64,000 nucleotides of DNA from Chryseobacterium culicis (GTDB taxonomy: Bacteria > Bacteroidota > Bacteroidia > Flavobacteriales > Weeksellaceae), in assembly GCF_002979755.1 (NCBI RefSeq), contig NZ_PCPP01000005.1, positions 186,001-250,000 of the forward strand. Reading direction: 5' to 3'. The notes below the pieces were generated by a model, which saw only the letters and a list, made by a program, of their open reading frames with translations, was not told the DNA's origin and searched no databases. How positions within the stretch are numbered: the first letter of the stretch is position 1; each line of letters opens with the position of its first letter. This document shows, piece by piece, positions 41,214 to 48,566 of this stretch. Position numbers and translations under genes: made by a program.

Positions 41214-41471
41214 TTATTTTGTTCTGTTATCCTCGATGAATTTAGCCATCGTATCGATAGATTGGAAAATCTCTTTTCCTTTTTTAGGATCGGCTAATTT
41301 GATTCCATAGTCTTTATCAAGAAGAACAATAAGTTCCAAAGCATCAATAGAATCTAATCCTAATCCTCCTCCGAATAATGGATCAGTATCTTTGATTTCT
41401 TCTACAGATACATCTTCAAGGTTAAGGACTTCAATAATTTTGTGTTTCAATTCTGTTTTTAAGTTTTCCAT
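41214..41471 (-). CDS. Acyl carrier protein
   Basis: Carrier protein of 85 aa. The phosphopantetheine Ser is in GLGLDSIDALELIVL (about 44). The longest frame starts further up at 41501, with a hydrophobic extension that is not ACP-like, so the ATG at 41469-41471 (MENLKTELKHKI) is taken. It is flanked by two inverted-repeat elements. It is the carrier for the minus-strand arm and is separate from the one at 26682. Confidence 0.93.
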   Translation of the reverse strand: MENLKTELKHKIIEVLNLEDVSVEEIKDTDPLFGGGLGLDSIDALELIVLLDKDYGIKLADPKKGKEIFQSIDTMAKFIEDNRTK

Positions 41472-41483
41472 AAATATTATTTT

Positions 41484-41570
41484 AATGTAACAATATATCA
41501 ATGTACCAGTTTACCAATAGTTGTTATTACCTTTAGCATTGGTACATTATCAGATTGGTACATTGTTAAA
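41484..41570. repeat. Second palindromic element, upstream of the carrier-protein gene
   Basis: About 87 bases built like the element at 41140. AATGTAACAATATATCAATG and a TTTACCAATAG block face GCATTGGTACATTA and AGATTGGTACATTG. It fills the gap between the carrier-protein gene and the truncated KAS-like gene. Confidence 0.65.
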
Positions 41571-42110
41571 TTATAATGTGAGCAAATATACAAAAGCTTT
41601 ATAATTTTCCTGATACAATTCTACCCAGCCACATAATACCTTGTCAGCCTTGCCTGACTGCAGAATCTGTTCAGAGTAATTGTTTAAAAAATTTTCATCA
41701 AATTCATCCAAAACAAAAAAAGCATTTTCTGTCTGCATTTTATGTTTAATGCTGATTTCGCCTACACAAATATTGGGTAAGGTGTAAACAAAAACTGCCG
41801 GACTCGGATAGAAGTTATCCTGATTATTGATGCTTTCCTGATATTTGAAGTCCGTATCAAGGCTGGATGATCTGTTGGCAAAAACAATTGCTGTTCTGCT
41901 GTGATCTTCGTCTTTCAAAATCGTTTCTGCGGAAAGAAAAGCCAGTTTACTCAGATGATCCATTTTATGAAACTTAGGGTAACTGAGATCTAAACTTTTA
42001 TAAGCTTCCTTGGCAAATTCCTGAAAGGTTTCGCTTTGACTTTCAAAAATAAGATTTCCGTCAACGGTTATTTTTGAATGTTCTATGGTACAGGTGTTTA
42101 TTTTCTTCAT
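41571..42110 (-). CDS. Truncated KAS-like protein (179 aa)
   Basis: KAS-fold fragment of 179 aa, about half the length of a full ketosynthase. The longest frame starts at 42161 inside the upstream ketosynthase. The ATG at 42108-42110 (MKKINTCTIEH) is preferred. Segments such as SRTAIVFANRSSSLDTDFKYQES and FYPSPAVFVYTLPNICVGEISIKHKMQ fit the beta-ketoacyl synthase N-terminal-like family (PF13723-type) found in aryl polyene loci. The nucleophile region has no usable KAS motif, so it is probably non-catalytic. It lies 10 bases after the KAS at 42121. Confidence 0.75.
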   Translation of the reverse strand: MKKINTCTIEHSKITVDGNLIFESQSETFQEFAKEAYKSLDLSYPKFHKMDHLSKLAFLSAETILKDEDHSRTAIVFANRSSSLDTDFKYQESINNQDNFYPSPAVFVYTLPNICVGEISIKHKMQTENAFFVLDEFDENFLNNYSEQILQSGKADKVLCGWVELYQENYKAFVYLLTL

Positions 42111-42120
42111 CAAGTTCAAT

Positions 42121-43263
42121 TTAACATTTTTCCAGCACAATAGCTGCGTTACAACCACCAAAACCTGAAGCTGTTTTCAGAATAAATCTGATGTTTGCAG
42201 TTTGATTGTCTTTGATAATATTCACTGGCTGAGTTATTCCCATTTCTTCAAAGTTCTTTGATGGAAGTAAAGTACTATGAAGAGCACTTTCCATAGAAAT
42301 AATGTTTTCCAGAAGACCTGATGCACCCAGGCAATGTCCGTAATATCCTTTCATACTGTTGAGAGGAATATTTTGAAGTTCCATTCTGTTGAAAGCAATG
42401 GCTTCCATTTCGTCGTTATATAAAGTTGCTGTTCCGTGGGCAGAAATAAAATCAATCTGTTCTGAGGAAACATTTGCTTCAGTCATGGCATTTCTGATAC
42501 TGGCATATAAACCGTCACCTGTTCTTGAAGGTCCGGAAATATGGTTGGCATCATTTACGGCAGAATCTCCCAAAACTTTAAACCTGAATTTTTCGTTTTG
42601 TGAGGGATTGCTCGTTATATAAACTGCTGCTGCAGCTTCACCGATATTGATTCCGTCTCTGTTTTTGTCATAAGGTTTGCAAGGTCCTGATCCTATGGCC
42701 TGAAATGAATTGAATCCTGAAATAACAAATTCAGAAAGCTCATCACCGGCAATAACAAAGGCATCTTTGTATTTTCCTGCCTGGATCATATTCTTAGCTA
42801 CTGCAATTGCCATGACTCCTGAAACGCAGGCATTGGAAACTACGATGGGTTTTGTTTTGAATCCGAAGAAGTCTGCAATTTTTCCTGCTAATTTCGACAG
42901 ATAAACTCCTTCCGGTAATTCAGACTGATTTTTTAGCAGACTGATATTTCCTTTTGTTGTGGAAAGGATAAAAGCCGTATCTTCTGATATTGTATGTTGT
43001 TCAACAAGAGGTTTTATACTTAAAAGAAGCATTTTCTCCAGTCTTGTAAAATAATTATTGTCGTTCTGTGTAAAGAATCTGTTGAATTCTTCATTCAGTT
43101 TTTCAGAATCAATCATTGAAGCATGAAAAGCATCCTGATTGTCTATGATTTTATGTAAATCAACTCCTGATTGTCCTTCCAAAAGTGCCTTCCAGTTATT
43201 ATCCACATTGAAACCTAAAGGAGTTACACAACTGTAGTCTGTGATATAAATTTCCTTTCTCAT
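42121..43263 (-). CDS. Beta-ketoacyl-ACP synthase
   Basis: Condensing enzyme of 380 aa with nucleophile Cys in VSNACVSGVMAIAVAK (about 145), His in SAHGTATLYNDE (about 278) and His in KGYYGHCLGASGLLEN (about 313). The C-terminal loop is KTASGFGGCNAAIVLE. It is somewhat shorter than a standard KAS II. It overlaps the thioesterase gene by 4 bases and lies 10 bases before the truncated KAS-like gene. It may condense the starter or an early step. The substrate is not evident. Confidence 0.9.
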   Translation of the reverse strand: MRKEIYITDYSCVTPLGFNVDNNWKALLEGQSGVDLHKIIDNQDAFHASMIDSEKLNEEFNRFFTQNDNNYFTRLEKMLLLSIKPLVEQHTISEDTAFILSTTKGNISLLKNQSELPEGVYLSKLAGKIADFFGFKTKPIVVSNACVSGVMAIAVAKNMIQAGKYKDAFVIAGDELSEFVISGFNSFQAIGSGPCKPYDKNRDGINIGEAAAAVYITSNPSQNEKFRFKVLGDSAVNDANHISGPSRTGDGLYASIRNAMTEANVSSEQIDFISAHGTATLYNDEMEAIAFNRMELQNIPLNSMKGYYGHCLGASGLLENIISMESALHSTLLPSKNFEEMGITQPVNIIKDNQTANIRFILKTASGFGGCNAAIVLEKC

Positions 43264-43688
43264 GATAATCCCATTTTATCTTTCCAGTTTTGAAAAAACT
43301 CCGGATTGTACAGACATAAGCTTCCATTACTGTCCAGGAATACCTGGATGGTTTCCCCGCTACATACCAATTGGTCTTCCTGATTGAAGAGCTCATATCG
43401 GTAGATTAGTTTAGCAGAAACAGAATTGATAAAAGTAGTTACAATCCTGAATGTTTCACCATATTTTAAAGGAAGAAAATGTTCACAGGTACTTTTTACG
43501 ATGGGAGTTACAAATCCTGCATTTTGAATATCAAGATAAGTAAGGCCGTGCAGACGACCGAAAGCTTCTCTTCCGTCTTCAAAATACACGATATAATGGC
43601 CATGCCAGACAATTCCCAATGGATCTGTCTCATTGAATCGTACTCTGACTTCTTCAGTACAGGTTAATATGTTTTCTTTAGACTGCAT
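43260..43688 (-). CDS. Acyl-CoA/ACP thioesterase (4HBT-like hotdog)
   Basis: Thioesterase of 142 aa. The longest frame extends to 43781 inside the ABC permease gene. The ATG at 43686-43688 (MQSKENIL) gives the usual length. The 4-hydroxybenzoyl-CoA thioesterase motif is visible as VRFNETDPLGIVWHGHYIVYFEDGREAF (Asp about 20). It overlaps the ketosynthase by 4 bases. It could release or edit acyl-ACP intermediates of the pathway. Confidence 0.85.
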   Translation of the reverse strand: MQSKENILTCTEEVRVRFNETDPLGIVWHGHYIVYFEDGREAFGRLHGLTYLDIQNAGFVTPIVKSTCEHFLPLKYGETFRIVTTFINSVSAKLIYRYELFNQEDQLVCSGETIQVFLDSNGSLCLYNPEFFQNWKDKMGLS

Positions 43689-44946
43689 TTTGTTTTCTTT
43701 CGTAAAAAATGGAAATGGATACGGTGGCAAGGTAAAATAATAATAAGAATGCCAATTCTTTAGCAATTCCTCCAATTCCACTGTTTCTTAAAATAATATC
43801 GTAATAGGCATTCAGTCCCCAGTTCATAGGAGAGAATTTTGCGACAGTCTGCATGAATTCCGGCATTAAAAATACAGGAACCCAGATTCCTCCGATTGCT
43901 GCTAAAACCACTACAGATGTTGCCCCGAATGGAGCCGACTGTTCCTGAGTATCGGCAATTGTACCCAATAAAACACCGAACCCGATAGCAGCTAATCCTG
44001 CAAATAATGTTACAGTAACAAGCTGGAACATTTTTCCGGATACATCAAATGCCGGAAGATCCATATAAGGGAAAAGATAAATTCCTACTGCCACCATCAG
44101 TAAAAACTGTATGATGCAGATAATAAGATAAGTAAATGTTTTTCCTAAAATATGAACAAAATAGGGGGTAGGGCTTATTCTCGCTCTTACACTTGTTCCC
44201 TGACTTTTTTCCTTCACCAGATTAATGGATAAAGGAACCACAATAAAGAATATTGCAAAAAGAGTCCATGCAGGAACGTTGTGCTGAACAGAATTCGGCA
44301 TGACGTCCATTTCTCCTTTCTTGGGAGTGATCTCTTTAAAGCTGATCAGGTTTTTATTTTCGTCAAGATTTTCTGTAGTTCCCAGCTGATCCTGGAATGC
44401 TTTGTAAATCTTTTTATTTTCAATTTCAAAAACCATTTTATTGACAGAATTCATCACAGAGTTCTTGAATCCGGCATTGGTAGCAGGATCAAAGTATAAA
44501 TGAATTTCTTTCGCCTTAGGAGCAGCCGTTTTTACTTTTGCAGAGTCTCCTTCCAGTCCGAATGAACTTACAATGGTCTGAACTTTTGAATCAATATTAG
44601 AATTTAAATCTTTCGTTAAATTTTCAGGAATGACAATCGCCATCTGATAATCTCCGGAAAAAACAGCATCCTGAGCAGATTTTTCATTGAAATTGGTCAG
44701 CAACTGGAATGTTTTGCTGTTTTCCAGTTCAGCTTTTATATTTTTTGAGACTTCAGATTGATCCTGATCAATAAAAATAATAGGAATCTTTGATCCTTCA
44801 AGGTTTTTAAAGGTGGAATCCTGGATAAGGGTAATGGTGACAATCAAAAGCAATGGCATCACAAAGATGATGACAATCCCTCCTATATCTCTTTTCAGCA
44901 GAAGAATTTCCTTAATAAAGCTTCTCCACAGTTTATACAACAACAT
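43678..44946 (-). CDS. ABC-2 type transporter permease
   Basis: Inner-membrane permease of 422 aa. One N-terminal helix (about 20-40) is followed by a large extracytoplasmic domain (about 45-215), then five or six helices (about 225-420), as in ABC-2 exporters of the YhhJ/DrrB-like group. NLVKEKSQGTSVRARISPTP is a conserved loop segment. It overlaps the ATPase gene by 14 bases and the thioesterase by 11. It probably exports the pigment or a precursor. The substrate is inferred from the locus. Confidence 0.88.
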   Translation of the reverse strand: MLLYKLWRSFIKEILLLKRDIGGIVIIFVMPLLLIVTITLIQDSTFKNLEGSKIPIIFIDQDQSEVSKNIKAELENSKTFQLLTNFNEKSAQDAVFSGDYQMAIVIPENLTKDLNSNIDSKVQTIVSSFGLEGDSAKVKTAAPKAKEIHLYFDPATNAGFKNSVMNSVNKMVFEIENKKIYKAFQDQLGTTENLDENKNLISFKEITPKKGEMDVMPNSVQHNVPAWTLFAIFFIVVPLSINLVKEKSQGTSVRARISPTPYFVHILGKTFTYLIICIIQFLLMVAVGIYLFPYMDLPAFDVSGKMFQLVTVTLFAGLAAIGFGVLLGTIADTQEQSAPFGATSVVVLAAIGGIWVPVFLMPEFMQTVAKFSPMNWGLNAYYDIILRNSGIGGIAKELAFLLLFYLATVSISIFYERKQNAV

Positions 44947-45691
44947 CTCTTAGTTCTTTTCCGGTTAATGAAATGAAAACATCTTCAAGGTTTTCGGCAC
45001 TTGCGACTCTGTTCACTAATTCTTCAGGTGTTCCTACCGCATGGATTTTTCCATGGTCGATGATGGCAATTTTAGTACAGAATTCTTCAGCTTCCGATAG
45101 GTGATGGGAAGTATAGATAATGCAGGTGCCTTGTTTATTTAAATCCAGGAGATAATCAATAATGGCTTTTTTAGATTGAACATCTACGCCAACGGTGGGC
45201 TCATCCAGAAATAAAACTTTAGGATTGTGGAGTGTTCCTGCGATGAGGTTACAGCGGCGCTTCATTCCTCCAGAAAACTGACCTACCTGTTTGTTGGCAA
45301 ATTTTGAAAGACCCATGATTTCCAGAGATTCGTCAATTACTTTTTTTAGCTGGCTGTGCTTCAATCCGTACAGACTCCCAAAAAACATTAGATTTTCTTT
45401 TGCGGTAAGTGTAGGATATAAAGCATATTCCTGAGGTACAATTCCGATGATCTGTCTGATTTTAAAACCTTCTTTTTGTGGAGATAAACCATTGATGGTA
45501 AAAGTTCCTGAGGTAGGTTTTATCAATCCTGAAAGCATCGAAATCAATGTTGTTTTTCCAGCACCATTAGGTCCGAGAATTCCATAAATTTCATCTTTAT
45601 TGATATTCAGGGAAATATCATTTACAGAAAACTCATCAGAATTTTTGTATTTCTTATATAAGTTTTTGATCTCAATCATATTTTCTGCCAT
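44933..45691 (-). CDS. ABC transporter ATP-binding protein
   Basis: ATPase of 252 aa. Walker A is GILGPNGAGKTTLISML (about 38-54), the signature is QFSGGMKRRCN (about 137-147), Walker B is VLFLDEPTVGVD (about 160-171), and the switch His follows in YTSHHLSEAEEF (about 198). It pairs with the ABC-2 permease through a 14-base overlap and lies 1 base after the BtrH-like gene. Confidence 0.95.
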   Translation of the reverse strand: MAENMIEIKNLYKKYKNSDEFSVNDISLNINKDEIYGILGPNGAGKTTLISMLSGLIKPTSGTFTINGLSPQKEGFKIRQIIGIVPQEYALYPTLTAKENLMFFGSLYGLKHSQLKKVIDESLEIMGLSKFANKQVGQFSGGMKRRCNLIAGTLHNPKVLFLDEPTVGVDVQSKKAIIDYLLDLNKQGTCIIYTSHHLSEAEEFCTKIAIIDHGKIHAVGTPEELVNRVASAENLEDVFISLTGKELRDVVV

Positions 45692-45692
45692 A

Positions 45693-46709
45693 TCAGATCG
45701 CTTTTCTCAGTTTTTTATAGAAAGCTTCTTCCAGATCTGCAATGTGCAGCATCGTTTTTGAAAGTTCGTTATAGATATTGCTTTTTGAGTTTCTGTTTTT
45801 ATATACTCTGGCAATATCCACGGCAAAATCTCTCCAAAGATCACCAATAGAAGTGATTTCTTTTGATAATTCCTTCAGTTCATCATTTTTGAGAATGATA
45901 GCTGCTTCCTGAAGAAATGCACCATAAATAAATCTGAAACCTCCGCCTCCGGTTCCAATTTCTTCCTGCATTCTGATCAACTGTCCCAAATAGTGATTGG
46001 TGACTTTTGTTCCTTTCTTTTCTGCCCATTTCGGGATGCTTTTGGCTACCCATCTCATCGCTTTTACGCCGATAAGAGGTACAGGAGCCAGCATATTTTT
46101 GCAGGTATCTTTGATTCCTTTTTTTATCGCTTCTTCAATGTTGATATTTTCAGGAACATAAACAGGGTAGTACATATGTCCTTTCGGAGGAAGTGCTCCT
46201 TTCGCATATCTTACCTTTTCCAGTTCTGCTTCGGAAAGGGATGTTGTATAATCCATTACCGGATCACTGATCAGGAATTTTCCATCTTCTTTTCCATACA
46301 CCACAAGGTTGTGAGCATTGAAGTGGAATTTATATTCTTCAGGGAAATAAGTAAGGTTGAAAACTCCTACTTGAAGTCCTGTAGGAATATTTTGTTCCAG
46401 ATTTCTTTCCAGCGCTTTTTGAGCATCTTTAGGATTTGAGAATTTTTCTCTTTTGATTTTAATTCCTAATCTTTTGGCCGCTTTACTGAAAATAGCACCC
46501 GGCATCGGACGATAGCTGAAGCCCGGAGCAAAATTCACCTTTAAAAAAGGAAGGTAGACAAAAAACAGTCCGGAACCGATCCCGAAGATCATGGGTTCGC
46601 TTAGTTTAAGTCCTTTATTAAGCAGTAGATTAGAAGCAACACCGTTTTCGCAATGCGCAGTCTGATGGTGTTCAAAGTTTAATTTCATTTGCTGATTGTA
46701 TCTTTTCAT
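45693..46709 (-). CDS. BtrH-like acyltransferase (BtrH_N plus C-terminal DUF4872)
   Basis: Protein of 338 aa. The N-terminal ~170 residues have the BtrH_N layout (PF14399-type, a C39-like papain fold). The candidate nucleophile Cys is in FEHHQTAHCENGVASNLL (about 20), a conserved His in FHFNAHNLVVYG (about 132), and an Asp-Pro in FLISDPVMDY (about 148). The C-terminal ~150 residues fit DUF4872. BtrH transfers an acyl chain from a carrier protein to an amine in butirosin synthesis. In this locus the enzyme could move a polyene from its carrier protein to the resorcinol or another acceptor, but this is inference. An alternative ATG lies at 46688. Confidence 0.82.
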   Translation of the reverse strand: MKRYNQQMKLNFEHHQTAHCENGVASNLLLNKGLKLSEPMIFGIGSGLFFVYLPFLKVNFAPGFSYRPMPGAIFSKAAKRLGIKIKREKFSNPKDAQKALERNLEQNIPTGLQVGVFNLTYFPEEYKFHFNAHNLVVYGKEDGKFLISDPVMDYTTSLSEAELEKVRYAKGALPPKGHMYYPVYVPENINIEEAIKKGIKDTCKNMLAPVPLIGVKAMRWVAKSIPKWAEKKGTKVTNHYLGQLIRMQEEIGTGGGGFRFIYGAFLQEAAIILKNDELKELSKEITSIGDLWRDFAVDIARVYKNRNSKSNIYNELSKTMLHIADLEEAFYKKLRKAI

Positions 46710-46748
46710 TGGAAAATGAAGCAGGCATTATTTATAGCCTTATTTCAT

Positions 46749-47153
46749 TTATTTACCGTTGAAGTTTTTTAATTCATCCACTGAAATTCCGAAAGCATCG
46801 GCATATTTTTTCAGTGCAGTTTCGCTTAGTGTTTTAAATATCCTGGGTTTAAAATGTCTTTTTACTCTCCATTGCCACATTCCTACATAAGAAGCAAGGA
46901 CTCCAAGATCCATTTTGTTCAGTTCCATAAAATAAACGATGGGACTTACTTTATTATGGGCAACATCTTGCTTTGCTTCCTCAATTCTTTCATAAATGAG
47001 TTCCATCGATTCATCCAGAGCAGCTTTCTTGGCATCCCAGCCGGTACTGTTTGCTGTCGTGTAATTGTCGTTCTCATCCGTCACATACAACACTTCGGTC
47101 ATGTTAGCGGATTTCAGGTTACTTTCGTCTTGAGGTAGGTCTTGTTTTTTCAT
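46749..47153 (-). CDS. Small protein with XRE-like helix-turn-helix tail
   Basis: Protein of 134 aa. The first 60 residues are charged and unrecognised (MTEVLYVTDENDNYT, GWDAKKAALDESMELI). The C-terminal 70 residues resemble a small XRE-type helix-turn-helix (LGVLASYVGMWQWRVKRHF, then LKKYADAFGISVDELKNF). It is the first gene of the second minus-strand unit, 39 bases upstream of the BtrH-like gene, so it could act as its regulator. The similarity is weak, and DNA binding is a guess. Confidence 0.65.
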   Translation of the reverse strand: MKKQDLPQDESNLKSANMTEVLYVTDENDNYTTANSTGWDAKKAALDESMELIYERIEEAKQDVAHNKVSPIVYFMELNKMDLGVLASYVGMWQWRVKRHFKPRIFKTLSETALKKYADAFGISVDELKNFNGK

Positions 47154-47408
47154 CTAAATACTATCATTTTTTTAGATTGCAGATGAAAAATGTTCACCTG
47201 TTTTTTGATTCTTATAATCGATGGCTAAAATAGTGAAAATACATTATATGTAAATCATATTACCTCTGAGGGAGCTATTGTTTTGAAACAGAGGCTCTAT
47301 CAAAATATTTTGCAGATCCTAAAAACAGAAACCCATTATGTTGAATGACGAATATGCATAAAATTTTGTTAATTATTGGAAATATATGGGTTGTTTGATT
47401 GTTTTATA
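47154..47408. other. Non-coding gap upstream of the GG-leader peptide
   Basis: No gene is supported. It holds CCTCTG (near 47273) paired with CAGAGG (near 47300) across about 20 bases, and AT-rich sequence that would carry the divergent promoters of the 47153 gene (minus) and the peptide (plus). Confidence 0.45.
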
Positions 47409-47416
47409 TATATTTG
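47409..47416 (+). promoter_or_regulatory. -7 box for the GG-leader peptide
   Basis: TATATTTG fits TAnnTTTG and lies 46 bases upstream of the ATG at 47462. Confidence 0.5.
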
Positions 47417-47461
47417 TTTATCTTAAACAACAAAAACTAATAATTAAAACAAATTTAAACC

Positions 47462-47641
47462 ATGAGAAACTTAAAGTTACTTACAAAAAGCCAATTAAAA
47501 AAAGTACAAGGAGGTATAACTGTTTATATTTCATGCGCTAATGGGACTAACGGTCAAATCCGTAATGTAGATATCAATACTGATATTGCCGGTCCTGCTG
47601 AGCAGATTTGCGGAGGGAATGACTATGAAGTAGTTATCTAA
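47462..47641 (+). CDS. GG-leader bacteriocin-like peptide precursor
   Basis: Precursor peptide of 59 aa. The leader MRNLKLLTKSQLKKVQGG (1-18) has the basic start, the L-x-K-x-x-L pattern and the double-Gly end of leaders cut by C39-type ABC-transporter peptidases. Peptides with such leaders are common in Chryseobacterium. The core is 41 residues (ITVYISCANGTNGQIRNVDI and so on) with two Cys (about 25 and 52), so one disulfide or a modification is possible. The CDS is flanked by a -7 box and a strong terminator, which supports expression. It lies on the opposite strand between the two pigment units. No dedicated transporter or immunity gene is adjacent. The only nearby C39-like fold is the BtrH protein. 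Confidence 0.75.
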   Translation: MRNLKLLTKSQLKKVQGGITVYISCANGTNGQIRNVDINTDIAGPAEQICGGNDYEVVI

Positions 47642-47663
47642 TAAGAATTTACAAAACTTTCAT

Positions 47664-47706
47664 AAAAAGTCACGCTGTTTAGATTCTAAACAGCGTGACT
47701 TTTTTT
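47664..47706 (+). terminator. Strong terminator after the GG-leader peptide
   Basis: A 19-base arm, AAAAAGTCACGCTGTTTAG, is mirrored exactly around a short loop and followed by T-rich sequence. Confidence 0.93.
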
Positions 47707-47789
47707 ATAGGGTCGAATGGGCAAGATCTGATTTTATCTTGTTTGGAGATGATTTTGTCTAATAAGAAGTGTTTCACGGATTTATAAAA

Positions 47790-47805
47790 TGTTTCACGTG
47801 AAATA
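47790..47805. promoter_or_regulatory. parS-like ParB binding site
   Basis: TGTTTCACGTGAAATA matches the widely conserved chromosomal parS consensus TGTTNCACGTGAAACA at all but one position. A half-site TGTTTCACG lies 20 bases upstream (47770-47778) in the same orientation. The central 12 bases TTTCACGTGAAA are a perfect palindrome. Confidence 0.7.
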
Positions 47806-47930
47806 ATTCATCTTATGATGAAGTTTTGTTGTTTGTATCGTCTTGATTATCAGTTGTTTTATGTAAGGCCTGGTTGTAGTTAAAATAGATAAAAAATTAA
47901 TGTTTTTTATTGCAAGACTATTGTAATCAA

Positions 47931-47999
47931 TTCAATAGGAGTGGGCTTTAGCCCACTTGCAAAAAATGTAAAAATCAACTGGCTTTAGCCAAAACCTAA
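47931..47999 (+). repeat. Dispersed double-hairpin repeat, copy 3
   Basis: TTCAATAGGA, then GTGGGCTTTAGCCCAC (47941-47956, the best-preserved first hairpin), AT-rich spacer, then TGGCTTTAGCCA (47980-47991) and AAACCTAA. Confidence 0.9.
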
Positions 48000-48065
48000 C
48001 CTTTAAACACAAATGCCACCAATGAAGTACACCAATGTTCACAAGCAATAAATAAGATCGAAAAT

Positions 48066-48097
48066 AAAAAGCTGTACGTTTTTGTACAGCTTTTTTA
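48066..48097. terminator. Bidirectional terminator ending the upstream pigment unit
   Basis: AAAAAGCTGTAC pairs with GTACAGCTTTTT. The minus-strand T-run lies just after the stop of the hotdog gene at 48116. Confidence 0.88.
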
Positions 48098-48115
48098 TAT
48101 CTATGTTGAATTGAT

Positions 48116-48559
48116 TTATGATTTTACCTCCTGAATAAACAGGTTGATTTCTGCTCTGATCAATAGTTCATCATTATTAAATGTTTCACAGAAGATATGG
48201 CAGATGTTCTCAAACTGTGAAATGAGTGAAGCTTTGGAAATGATTTTGTCATTCACTTTTGGCAGGGCAAAAATTTCAATCTTCTTGATATTGGTAATAA
48301 ACCCGATTACTTTTGTATCCGCTTCAGGGTTTTCAAAGAAGCTTTGCCCAAGGATAGAAGAACAGGTTTGTGCCAGATTTTCAATTAAGCCGGCTTCTGC
48401 AAATTCATTGTTGTGAACAAAAATATTATCTTTTTTTATTTCAAAGGAAGTCACTACTTTTTCTTTGGTCAGCTCCAGGATGAAATCTGCCATAAGCATC
48501 GGTTCGCGATGTGGTAAAAAGTTGTGTATATTGATGATATTCTCTTCCTTTATTTCCAT
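48116..48559 (-). CDS. Hotdog-fold 3-hydroxyacyl-ACP dehydratase-like protein (ApeI/ApeP-type)
   Basis: Hotdog protein of 147 aa. It starts IINIHNFLPHREPMLMADFI, the dehydratase-like entry motif. The helix that carries the catalytic Glu is FAEAGLIENLAQTCSSILG (Glu about 60), and a His in NIFVHNNEF (about 49) lies 11 residues before it, not 14 as in FabZ. Members of this type pair with other dehydratase subunits in aryl polyene loci. It is the last gene of the upstream minus unit, 7 bases after 48567 and before the terminator. Confidence 0.83.
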   Translation of the reverse strand: MEIKEENIINIHNFLPHREPMLMADFILELTKEKVVTSFEIKKDNIFVHNNEFAEAGLIENLAQTCSSILGQSFFENPEADTKVIGFITNIKKIEIFALPKVNDKIISKASLISQFENICHIFCETFNNDELLIRAEINLFIQEVKS

Positions 48560-48566
48560 TTCCAGT

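Noticed and set aside
45693..47641. BtrH-like protein as the peptidase for the GG-leader peptide
   Set aside because: BtrH_N has a C39-like fold, but it lacks membrane and ATPase parts, sits in the pigment operon with DUF4872, and its known relative transfers acyl groups. Left only as a remote possibility.
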